This document shows, in pieces, positions 28,815-36,766 of a stretch of DNA of 61,236 bases; within the stretch, counting starts at the first letter, position 1; every line of letters starts with the position of its first letter. The translations under genes and the position numbers were made by a program. Where the stretch lies: assembly GCA_019745415.1 (NCBI GenBank), contig JAIETF010000062.1, forward strand, positions 1 through 61,236. Direction: 5' to 3'. The DNA is from Candidatus Obscuribacterales bacterium (lineage in GTDB: Bacteria > Cyanobacteriota > Vampirovibrionia > Obscuribacterales > Obscuribacteraceae). Below the pieces are notes generated by a model that was given only the letters and a program-made list of their open reading frames with translations, was not told the DNA's origin and did not search any database.

Positions 28815-30410
28815 ATGTTCAAGAATAAAGATTCTGCCGCCAAAAAAGTAGCGCTGCCCGCCAAACCTGATGGGGCAAACGAACTATACATTCCTTACAG
28901 CATTACCCGTGCTACGATTCGCGACAGACTAGATGAAAGCAAGAATCGAATCAACCTCAAGCGCGGTCTTATCTTTCTCGGACTAATACTCACCTATACG
29001 GCACTGACGCAAGTCCTGAGAATGATTCCGCACGCTCTTGCAATTAAGCTGGTTCCCTTTCTCTATATGTTTTTCTTCATCGTCATTTTCTTCGTCACTC
29101 TGCCCATTGTATTTGCACCCACCAATCTACAGATAGGCAGACAGGGAATTCGTCTGCACTGGTTAAGCATGCTTGGATGTTGCTCCAGTCCATGGATAAC
29201 GCTTGACTGCATCCGATATGTGGATTGTTCAAACATGTCGCGAGGCTTATACAGCTCAAAAGCACTCGATATTTATCTCGACCTAGGCGCATTAGCCAAG
29301 CCTGATCAACTGAAAGCCAGATTCTTCACCCTACCGCTCACGAGCCTGCACCGCGTGAAAGAATTCAAGTTACGCCTTGACCTGCAAGCAATCACCTACG
29401 AAGAAGACGTCAAAAGCCTGGTCAACGCGATGGTTCAACTACTGCCGGCAGATAAGCTCGATGAAAGAGCCCTCAATCTCACTGAAAATTTCGAGGACAG
29501 CACATTTACTAAACTTTGGCTGGAGAACTTCGACGGCAAAAATAGCAGCAGCGAGAACTGCCTGCAAGAAGGCGACTTAGCGGCTGAACGATACAGGGTG
29601 ATAGAGCGCCTGCAAGGGGGCGGACAGGCGGCAGTCTATCTAGCGAATGACATTACTACCGAAACCGATGCCGATGGCGGTGGCGAGAGCAAGCAAGTGG
29701 TTCTGAAAGAATTTGTTTTGCCGGCCAAAGGCGGCATTGAGATCAGGCGTCGCGCCCTAGAAAATGTCGAGCACGAAGCCAAGATCTTGAAAAAGCTGGA
29801 AGCCCCCAACATAGTCAGGTTGCTTGATTGTTTTGCGACTGCCCAGAGAGCCTATCTAGTTCTTGAGCATATCAAAGGTGCTTCCTTAAGAGTGATAGTG
29901 AAAAGAGAAGGACCACTACCGGTTCCGGAAGTGCTAATTCTAGCGGATCGCATGTGCGACATTCTCATTTATCTGCATAGCCAAACACCACCAGTGGTGC
30001 ACCGCGACTTCACACCGGACAATCTAATGTTTTCTGGGGAAGGGCAGCTTTACTTAATCGACTTCAACGTAGCCGAAACCTTAGAGTCAAACATAACTCG
30101 CACCATGGTGGGCAAACACAGCTATGTTCCTCCTGAACAGTTCAGAGGCAAAGCCACCACCCAAAGCGACATCTATGCCTTAGGTGCTACGCTTTACTTT
30201 CTTTTGACCGGAAGAGATCCCCAACCGATATCGGTATCAAATCCATTCACCGAAGAAAATGCCTCCGACCCGATTGAAAGAGAACCAAATGAAACAAGCA
30301 AGCCTGCCTTAGGACAGATTATTGCTAAAGCAACAGCGCTGGAAGCCAGCCAGCGTTATCAAGACTGCCGTCAGATGAAGAAAGAACTGGAGCCGCTCAT
30401 CGGCGCCTGA
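28815..30410 (+). CDS. Membrane-associated Ser/Thr kinase-like protein (second of a tandem pair)
   Basis: The protein has 531 residues with the same plan as the preceding gene: two hydrophobic segments (LIFLGLILTYTALTQVL; LVPFLYMFFFIVIFFVTLPIVF), a middle region and a C-terminal kinase domain. Motifs are LQGGGQAAVY, VVLKEFV, VHRDFTPDN and YVPPEQ. The metal-binding DFG is replaced by DFN (IDFNVAE), though the Asp is kept. The ATP loop has three glycines in a row. The two genes clearly arose by duplication and have diverged. It starts 4 bases after its paralogue's stop and ends almost against the convergent cysteine-desulfurase-like gene. Confidence 0.87.
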   Translation: MFKNKDSAAKKVALPAKPDGANELYIPYSITRATIRDRLDESKNRINLKRGLIFLGLILTYTALTQVLRMIPHALAIKLVPFLYMFFFIVIFFVTLPIVFAPTNLQIGRQGIRLHWLSMLGCCSSPWITLDCIRYVDCSNMSRGLYSSKALDIYLDLGALAKPDQLKARFFTLPLTSLHRVKEFKLRLDLQAITYEEDVKSLVNAMVQLLPADKLDERALNLTENFEDSTFTKLWLENFDGKNSSSENCLQEGDLAAERYRVIERLQGGGQAAVYLANDITTETDADGGGESKQVVLKEFVLPAKGGIEIRRRALENVEHEAKILKKLEAPNIVRLLDCFATAQRAYLVLEHIKGASLRVIVKREGPLPVPEVLILADRMCDILIYLHSQTPPVVHRDFTPDNLMFSGEGQLYLIDFNVAETLESNITRTMVGKHSYVPPEQFRGKATTQSDIYALGATLYFLLTGRDPQPISVSNPFTEENASDPIEREPNETSKPALGQIIAKATALEASQRYQDCRQMKKELEPLIGA

Positions 30411-30417
30411 AAGCGAG

Positions 30418-31851
30418 CTAAGCCGGCATGCGGGATAAATCTTGCAGAGCCTGCACCAGTTTATCAACATCCTCTCTGGTGTTGAACGAACTAAAGCTGA
30501 CGCGAGCCAGTCCTGTTTTCTCGCTATTGAGAACTTTGTGCGTCGAAACAGCGCAGTGCAAGCCCGCCCGAATGGCGATACCATATCCAGTATCAAGCCA
30601 ATCTGCCACTCTGTCGGCGGTGAGACCTCGATAACTGAAGACAACCACCGGAAGGTACTGAGGCTCCCGGCTCACTTCGGAAGTCACTCTGCGCTTTTGC
30701 GAAGAAGAAGAAGAAGAAGAAGAAGAAGAAATAGCAGCAGCAGCAACAGCAGAAGCAGCGGAAGGGGAAGAATCGGCCGAAGCATTACCATTAGATGCAG
30801 CGCCGGACTGAGGGGTATCGGATTGTGCAGAATTAGACGAAGCAGCTTGCACTGCGCCCGGCTCGAGGCCTACTGCAGAGAGGCTGGAAACCAATCTATC
30901 GCGCTCTACCCGACGCCCCTTAATTTCTATGGCATCTATGTCAATCGTCTTTAATAAGAAATAGTCTACCAACGAGCTAGCCCGGGCCAGCATCGACTCT
31001 GGACCTTGTTCGAGCACATAGCGAACACCTTCAGCTAGACCAGCGGCTAGTTGTACACCGTGGGTGCCGGGTTCTAGACGATCTGGCAAGAAAGTAGGCA
31101 TGGCGAGGCTGTCTGACCGAGAGCCAGTACCGCCGCAATAGGGGGGATCAAGCTCAAAGTTCTGACTGCGCACATAAAGAATGCCTATACCGGGCGGTCC
31201 GTAGAGTCCTTTGTGCCCAGATGCAGCAAAATAAGTCACCCCAGTCAAACGACTCAAGTCATCACGTACAAAACCGGCACTCTGAGCGGCATCGACCAGT
31301 AGCGGTATGCCGGCGTCTTCGAGCATGCGCGAGACAGACTCAATATCAAGAAGCGCGCCTGTAACATTGCTCGCGCGAGTAAACACAGCCAGAGCCGGTT
31401 TCGGACTTTCGGAACTGATTCGACGTAGGGCTTGTAAATCGACCAAGTTGCCATCTGGTCCAGCAGGTACTTGTACAACCTCTATGCCGTCGCGGCTTTC
31501 ATGATAAGCGAGACTGCGCATAACGGCATTATGTTCAAAGCTGGTGACCAAAACCCGGTCGCCGGCGCGCAGCTTTTGAGCACCAATCAGACCTGTTAGA
31601 ACCAAGTTGATACTCTGCGTGCAGCCGGCAGTAAAGACAAGGCGATGACCATCAGCTACCCCTAAAAAGTCAGCCAGGCTTTCTCTCGCCTCAAATATCT
31701 GGTGCGAAGAGTTGTAAGCAAGGCGATGGGCACCTCTACCGGGATTCCCGGCGCTTCTTAGCACCGAATCGCAAACTTTATAGACCGATTCAGGCTTGGG
31801 GTAAGTGGTGGAGGCGTTGTCAAAGTAAATGATTTTTTCGGACATTGTCAT
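30418..31851 (-). CDS. Cysteine desulfurase-family PLP enzyme with serine-rich insertion
   Basis: This class V aminotransferase-fold protein has 477 residues against about 400 for the family. PLP-site residues are present: H107 (SFEHNAVM), D187 and Q190 (VDAAQSAG), and the Schiff-base lysine K214 in SGHKGLYGP. The active-site Cys of desulfurases corresponds to C433 in GLHCAVSTHK. About residues 335-395 form a Ser/Ala/Asn-rich insertion with a run of ten serines, just before the C-terminal domain. It probably removes sulfur or selenium from (seleno)cysteine and delivers persulfide to acceptors. It stands alone; a second start at 31845 is possible. The DUF3343 (Se/S-carrier-like) domain gene at 39681 may be related in function, which is speculative. 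Confidence 0.9.
   Translation of the reverse strand: MTMSEKIIYFDNASTTYPKPESVYKVCDSVLRSAGNPGRGAHRLAYNSSHQIFEARESLADFLGVADGHRLVFTAGCTQSINLVLTGLIGAQKLRAGDRVLVTSFEHNAVMRSLAYHESRDGIEVVQVPAGPDGNLVDLQALRRISSESPKPALAVFTRASNVTGALLDIESVSRMLEDAGIPLLVDAAQSAGFVRDDLSRLTGVTYFAASGHKGLYGPPGIGILYVRSQNFELDPPYCGGTGSRSDSLAMPTFLPDRLEPGTHGVQLAAGLAEGVRYVLEQGPESMLARASSLVDYFLLKTIDIDAIEIKGRRVERDRLVSSLSAVGLEPGAVQAASSNSAQSDTPQSGAASNGNASADSSPSAASAVAAAAISSSSSSSSSSQKRRVTSEVSREPQYLPVVVFSYRGLTADRVADWLDTGYGIAIRAGLHCAVSTHKVLNSEKTGLARVSFSSFNTREDVDKLVQALQDLSRMPA
30701..30730. repeat. (GAA)10 trinucleotide run
   Basis: Ten uninterrupted GAA units on the plus strand give ten TTC-complement (read TCT) serine codons in the cysteine-desulfurase-like gene. 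They are followed by a looser AGC-type run. It is the second GAA run in an enzyme gene in this window. Confidence 0.92.
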
Positions 31852-31932
31852 TGATCAGTGAATGTGGGCAGCCGCGGTTTTTGCCATGCTAGCATTCTTT
31901 AGTGTCGGCTATACAAAGATATTTCGCGAAAA

Positions 31933-34698
31933 ATGTTCAAAAAAGCAGAAAGAGCCCCCTTGTACCAAAACAGCTTAATGCAAAATGGCTTGCCCCGAAG
32001 CAACTCTATTCAGAATGGCTTGTCCCAGAGCAGCTCTATTCAGAAAGGCTTGCCCCAAACCAGCTCTATTCAGAACGGCTTGTCTAAAGAGCACTTTTCA
32101 CCTAAACAATTGAAGCGAGCCGGCGACTCCGCAAAGAAGACTCTAGCTCTCAGCCTTCTGCTTTCTTTCATGACTTTGCTTGGACCAAATCAAAAGAGTA
32201 ATGACGGAAAGAACAGCTACGGCAGCCCGGCTTTTGCTCAACGCACTCAACAAGCACAATTCTCGCAACAGCCGCAGCCAGCTTTCAAAATAAGCCCAGA
32301 ATATAGTCAAGTCTGGAAACAACCAAGCAGAGCTTTTCAGGAGGCAATGACAGCCTCTTCTCTTGACAGGCTCAAGACTTTGGCTAGTCAAAATTTTCCA
32401 GGCTTCACCGCCACCGAAAGAAGATTTGCCGAATACTCGCTGGCTTGCCAACTTCAGAAAAGCCAATCCAAAGAGAACTCGAGAAAAGCTCTTGAGATTT
32501 TCACCGAACTCTCCAGCGACTCTCAACTGAAAACGCTCTGCCTCTGGCGCTGCGCCTCTCTTACTGCCTCATTGGGCGACGAGGCACAGTTGCGCAATGT
32601 CCTTTCCTCAATTGTCAAAGCGCACGAAGCAGAAAGCCAAGACATTGCCAGAGCTTCATACGAACTAGCGCAATCTTACATTCGCGCCCAAGAAATAGAG
32701 CGAGCTCTGCCCTTACTCAACTCACTGAGACAGCGTTTCGCGAACAGCGAATACGCCAAGGGTGCGCTCTATTATCTAGGACAAATCGACCTTAACAGAG
32801 CCATTCAAATAACATACCCTAGTACAAACGCAGCCACTGGTGCTGCCTCAAGTGCGACAAGCGACCGTCAGCCCAACCCAGAATCAGCCGCTGGTTCAGT
32901 GAACGGGGCGGGTGGAAACGGAAGTAACACCAACGCCAATAGCGGTAACGCCAGCGCCGTTAGCAGCCAAATATCTGTCACAGACCAAGAAGCACTAGCC
33001 AGCGCCCTTGCCGCTTTTCGCGAGTATATCAAGTCAACTCCGACCGGTCGCTTTGCCGGAGAAATAGCAGATAAACTCCTCAATCTCAATCAGAACTGCG
33101 CTGCCGTGACCCTTTCTTCCTTAGATTTTGACAGCATTGGCATGGTCTACTACCGCAAAGGAGATTTCGGCAAAGCCGTCAAATACCTAGATAAAGCGGG
33201 AACAAACGAGCGGCTCTTCCAGAAAGCTCAGTGCCTAGCCAAGATCGGACAGGGCGAGGCAGCGCTGGTGATGCTCTTTCGCGCCATCGAAAAAGATCCG
33301 GCAAGCACAAGCTACGACGAAATCACCGACACCATTACAGGTCCCATGAGCAGGCAAAAGACCCTAGAGGTCTGGAAAAAGATCGTTACTCTTAAGCCAA
33401 AACACCTAGACCATGCTCTCTGGAACGTCGCAGTACGAAGCGAAGACGAAGATGCCATCAAGATATTGGAAAAACTTCTGGCTGAATATCCGACCTCCGA
33501 ACATGCGCCCGAATCTCTCTGGTGGATTTTCTGGCACCAAACCAAATCGATATTCCCCGACAAGCTGGCAGCCAATAAAGTGAAAGCGCTTTCCCTAGCA
33601 AAATTGGCGGAAAGCGGACTGATGAGATATCCCAAACATCGCAGCGCGGCGCGCTTTAGTTTTTGGGCCGGAAGAATTCACGAAAAACTTGGACAAGCAC
33701 AGCAGGCTAGGCTCGCATACGAAACAGCCGCACAGAAATATCCAACCAACTATTATGGCGGAAGAGCCCGCCATCGCCTCGAGGCCCTCGCCAAACAAAT
33801 TCCTGGCAAACCTCTGCAGGACCGAGCCTGGAGCACAAGTTCAACCAGAAGAGGTCCTGAAACTTGGAACTGGCCCGGACCTGGCAGCCTCTTCGACTAT
33901 GATCGAGTCGCCAATCAAATTGGCGCTCTGCCGGTGCTGCTCTCCCTTGTCGGTCAAACAGAAGAAGCTCTGGAAATGACTAGCGATAGGCTTAACAAAC
34001 TGGGGGAATCCGCTGCAAACAAAGATCAGATAACTGGTTTCAAGACTCACCTTTATCTAAAACTCAAACAAGAAATTGAAGCGATTCGCACTGCAGGCCG
34101 TGACCTCGGCGAGATACCATCAAAATCACCAAGATGGCAAATGCTCTATCCATGGGCTTACGCCAAACAAATCGCCGATGCTTCCAAAGCTTACGGAGTG
34201 GATCCCTACCTCGTACATGCTCTGATCAGAGAGGAATCACGCTACTATGCAAGAGCTCTTAGTCGCTCCAAGGCCATCGGGTTGATGCAACTACTGCCCA
34301 GCACCGCCCGCGGTGTAGCAAAGACTCTCGGAATTACAGTCGCCAGCGACGAAGACGTATTCATTCCCGACAACAACATCAAACTCGGCACTAAGTACTT
34401 GTCGTCAGTATTGAGCCGTAAGAATAACCACGCCATGCTGGCGGTAGCAAGCTATAACGGCGGACCAAACGCCGTCACAAAATGGTTGAATCAACACCTC
34501 GCAGCCGGCGGAACAGATCTAGATGTTTTTGTGGAGAACATACCCTATCGAGAAACGCGAGATTACGTAAGAAAAGTATTTGGAAGTTACTGGACTTACG
34601 AGCTCATGTATCCGCCAAAATTTGCAGCGGCTGGTGAGTCTGGCACTGTCGATCCAGGCGACTCTAGCAAGAATGAAGCCGCCGATTACAGCAATTAG
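31933..34698 (+). CDS. Slt-type lytic transglycosylase with helical repeats
   Basis: The protein has 921 residues. The last 200 residues form an SLT lysozyme-like domain that cuts peptidoglycan glycan strands: catalytic Glu in ALIREESRYYARALS (about 767), SKAIGLMQLLPSTA, and AVASYNGGPNAV. The middle is helical-repeat, like the doughnut of Slt70, with a glycine/asparagine-rich insertion at about residues 300-345. A hydrophobic export signal (TLALSLLLSFMTLLG) starts only about 75 residues in, preceded by a four-fold 10-residue repeat, so the signal is unusually internal. No later start codon lies between the repeat and the signal, hence ATG 31933. It probably acts in the periplasm. It is divergent from the cysteine-desulfurase-like gene. 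Confidence 0.9.
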   Translation: MFKKAERAPLYQNSLMQNGLPRSNSIQNGLSQSSSIQKGLPQTSSIQNGLSKEHFSPKQLKRAGDSAKKTLALSLLLSFMTLLGPNQKSNDGKNSYGSPAFAQRTQQAQFSQQPQPAFKISPEYSQVWKQPSRAFQEAMTASSLDRLKTLASQNFPGFTATERRFAEYSLACQLQKSQSKENSRKALEIFTELSSDSQLKTLCLWRCASLTASLGDEAQLRNVLSSIVKAHEAESQDIARASYELAQSYIRAQEIERALPLLNSLRQRFANSEYAKGALYYLGQIDLNRAIQITYPSTNAATGAASSATSDRQPNPESAAGSVNGAGGNGSNTNANSGNASAVSSQISVTDQEALASALAAFREYIKSTPTGRFAGEIADKLLNLNQNCAAVTLSSLDFDSIGMVYYRKGDFGKAVKYLDKAGTNERLFQKAQCLAKIGQGEAALVMLFRAIEKDPASTSYDEITDTITGPMSRQKTLEVWKKIVTLKPKHLDHALWNVAVRSEDEDAIKILEKLLAEYPTSEHAPESLWWIFWHQTKSIFPDKLAANKVKALSLAKLAESGLMRYPKHRSAARFSFWAGRIHEKLGQAQQARLAYETAAQKYPTNYYGGRARHRLEALAKQIPGKPLQDRAWSTSSTRRGPETWNWPGPGSLFDYDRVANQIGALPVLLSLVGQTEEALEMTSDRLNKLGESAANKDQITGFKTHLYLKLKQEIEAIRTAGRDLGEIPSKSPRWQMLYPWAYAKQIADASKAYGVDPYLVHALIREESRYYARALSRSKAIGLMQLLPSTARGVAKTLGITVASDEDVFIPDNNIKLGTKYLSSVLSRKNNHAMLAVASYNGGPNAVTKWLNQHLAAGGTDLDVFVENIPYRETRDYVRKVFGSYWTYELMYPPKFAAAGESGTVDPGDSSKNEAADYSN
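31981..32100 (+). repeat. 30-bp tandem repeat, four copies, in the 5' end of the transglycosylase gene
   Basis: Four head-to-tail 30-base units (31981, 32011, 32041, 32071) share CAGAA(T)GGCTTG and CTCTATT and encode QNGLPRSNSI-type decapeptides. The last copy is diverged in its second half. Confidence 0.92.
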
Positions 34699-34751
34699 TT
34701 CTCTAATTAAGCAGCTAAGTCTTCACACCGATAGCTTGGCTGAATTCTGCT

Positions 34752-35642
34752 CTAAACAAGCTGTCGATTACCTGGCTTCTTATACGACTCCCGCTTACCG
34801 TCTTTTCGCAACGATATCCTTTTACACAACAAATTCAAAGATTCGGACGATGCAGCCGGCAACATCTCACTGAGCCACTGCGGCAAGTATTGCCGCAAAG
34901 CCGGCACCAATAGCTTCTCTCTCCGGTCCAACACTTTCCATACGGCCATCACATCCTCACGGGTGCAATCTCTTACTTTTCTCTCCTGAGTATCTGTGTT
35001 TCCGTTTGTCACACCACCAAGAAGCAAAGCTTGATCGTCACTTTTGGCTACTTTCTTCATGCGCATCCCCTTAAGCCAGAGGCCTAGCAAAGCGCGACCT
35101 GCTTCAGTTTCGCCCAACAAAATCTTACGATTCCCTAATGGCCTCGATTTTATTCTTCCCTTTCTTAGACGCCAGCCAGTACGTCTTGCAGCTGGAGCCA
35201 AAATCTGCTCAAACTCAAAACTAGACTGACTGGCGCCAGTGATCAAGTCTACGCTCCGTTCCGTGAGGAGATCGTCGCCGAAGGCGAAAGCTAGACTCTC
35301 TGCCTTACATTGCTGTCGAGAGGAATCTGTAGTCCTTACTGGTGCCGCGAAAGCAGAGCGCTTTATGCCAGCTAAACGTTCTTCAGTAACGGCAAGATTC
35401 CTCAGCCTACGAACTCGAAAAACTCCGTAAGCAAGACGTTCGAATTTACCGCAGTTCACGGAGCGAGACAAAAAAGAATCGAGGGTATTCCTATACTGCA
35501 CCAGTGGCAGTAATTCTCTTGTTGTAAAAATTGCTTCTGCCGGTAATGTCGACAAGTAGCGCCTGACGTATGCCAACGCAATCCTACTGCGGCTGCCGGC
35601 TTTCTTAGAGCCATTAGATCTCGGTTTTTCTGATGCTTTCAT
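34752..35642 (-). CDS. AbiEi-like winged-helix protein
   Basis: The protein has 296 residues. The N-terminal part (about 15-80: AYVRRYLSTLPAEAIFTTRELLPL...RNTLDSFLSRSVNCGKFERLAYGVFRV) closely follows the winged-helix domain of AbiEi/DUF6088-type proteins, which are antitoxins and DNA-binding repressors of type IV toxin-antitoxin systems. The rest is basic and unassigned. No nucleotidyltransferase toxin (AbiEii) lies next to it, so an antitoxin role is doubtful; a solitary DNA-binding regulator is as likely. ATG 35642 is chosen because GGAGG precedes it; an in-frame start at 35666 is possible. A copy of the 32-bp palindrome lies at 35660-35691, just upstream of the ribosome site and within its leader. 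Confidence 0.7.
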   Translation of the reverse strand: MKASEKPRSNGSKKAGSRSRIALAYVRRYLSTLPAEAIFTTRELLPLVQYRNTLDSFLSRSVNCGKFERLAYGVFRVRRLRNLAVTEERLAGIKRSAFAAPVRTTDSSRQQCKAESLAFAFGDDLLTERSVDLITGASQSSFEFEQILAPAARRTGWRLRKGRIKSRPLGNRKILLGETEAGRALLGLWLKGMRMKKVAKSDDQALLLGGVTNGNTDTQERKVRDCTREDVMAVWKVLDRREKLLVPALRQYLPQWLSEMLPAASSESLNLLCKRISLRKDGKRESYKKPGNRQLV

Positions 35643-35659
35643 GGGGTAACCTCCACAAG

Positions 35660-35691
35660 ATAGCAAGAAATTCTCGAGAATTTCTTGCTAT
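35660..35691. repeat. 32-bp palindrome, copy 2 (perfect)
   Basis: A perfect palindrome: ATAGCAAGAAATTCTC followed by its exact reverse complement. It lies in the leader of the minus-strand AbiEi-like gene, 18 bases before its start codon. A degraded half copy (GCAAGAAATTC) is seen about 100 bases further on at 35790. Confidence 0.95.
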
Positions 35692-35865
35692 TCAACCCAA
35701 CCGAGTTTATATACGTAAATCCAAACAAAAAAGTTCAATTCGCTCCAATCAGCACGAACCCCTACCCAGCGGTCAATACAGAACAATTTGCAAGAAATTC
35801 CCAGAATCTCCAGCCAATTTTAATCTTACAAACAACTCAGAACTTTGCTTCCGAACCGCCTAGAA

Positions 35866-36561
35866 CTATTTGCCAGAGTCAGATGTGATTTCTTTATATT
35901 GGTCGACCATGGCATTGAAATTTGCCTGTACTTGAACCCAATCACTCACAAGTAAAGACTTCTCTAGCTGACTGCACCAACCAGCCAATTCATCATATCC
36001 AACAGAGAGACACAGGCCCTTCATTTCATGCACTGCAGACTGAACATCGCTAGTTTCCTGTTTGTGAACAGACAGAAATAAGCGATTCATAAGTCCAGAC
36101 ATAGATTTTGTAAACGCCTGATGCAACTGCGGATCCTTGACCGCGTTGAGATCATCAAAAGTCTGTTGAGAACTTTGCGATACCTTAATAGGTAGCCATC
36201 TAGAAAGAACTTCCTGCAAGTCCAAAAAGCTAAATGGTCTGACCAGAATCTCGTCCATGCCAGCCTCAAATGCCTTCTTCCTCTCTTGGGGCATGGAGGT
36301 TGCAGTGACACCGATAATTATGCTCCGGGTCTGCCTGCCCTTTTCAGATTGTCGAATTAATCTGGTGGCTTCTATACCGCCAACTTTCTCCATCTGTAGA
36401 TTCATCAGGATAACAGCAAAGTGCTTTTTGGATGCCGCATCTACAGCTATCTCGCCATCGTTAACAGAATCGACTTCACAACCTAGAGAAGCAAGTTGTT
36501 TGCAAAGCATTTCTCTATTAACTTCGTTGTCCTCTGCTATTAAAACTTTTGAGATAGACAT
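35866..36561 (-). CDS. Pseudo-receiver plus Hpt domain protein
   Basis: The protein has 231 residues: an N-terminal receiver-like domain (1-122) and a C-terminal histidine phosphotransfer domain (about 140-225) with the phosphorylatable H178 in VHEMKGLCLSVG. In the receiver, the acidic D11 of AEDN is kept, but the phosphoacceptor Asp is Asn (N54 in ILMNLQM, codon AAT) and the conserved Lys is Arg (R108 in VRPF). Classical phosphorylation of the receiver should not be possible, so the domain probably serves docking or sensing while the Hpt relays phosphate. No hybrid kinase is adjacent. It is transcribed alone. Confidence 0.88.
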   Translation of the reverse strand: MSISKVLIAEDNEVNREMLCKQLASLGCEVDSVNDGEIAVDAASKKHFAVILMNLQMEKVGGIEATRLIRQSEKGRQTRSIIIGVTATSMPQERKKAFEAGMDEILVRPFSFLDLQEVLSRWLPIKVSQSSQQTFDDLNAVKDPQLHQAFTKSMSGLMNRLFLSVHKQETSDVQSAVHEMKGLCLSVGYDELAGWCSQLEKSLLVSDWVQVQANFNAMVDQYKEITSDSGK

Positions 36562-36766
36562 TCGTTGTTTTCTCTTGCTTTCTAGAATTGTTGAGTTCTA
36601 ATTTTACAACTTCTCAAATCTAGAAATTAGTGAACAAGACCGAGAAGCCAAGCCAGGTATGAGATTTGCCCTTATTCGAGTCTCCGCCCAATCAAAAGAA
36701 GTGTGACTGGTAGACTAATGTAGGTGTTGAGTTCGTATTGAAAAGCAGGGAAGTCAGGAAGTAAAA

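Noticed and set aside
34752..35642. Complete type IV toxin-antitoxin pair
   Set aside because: No nucleotidyltransferase toxin gene is adjacent on either side.
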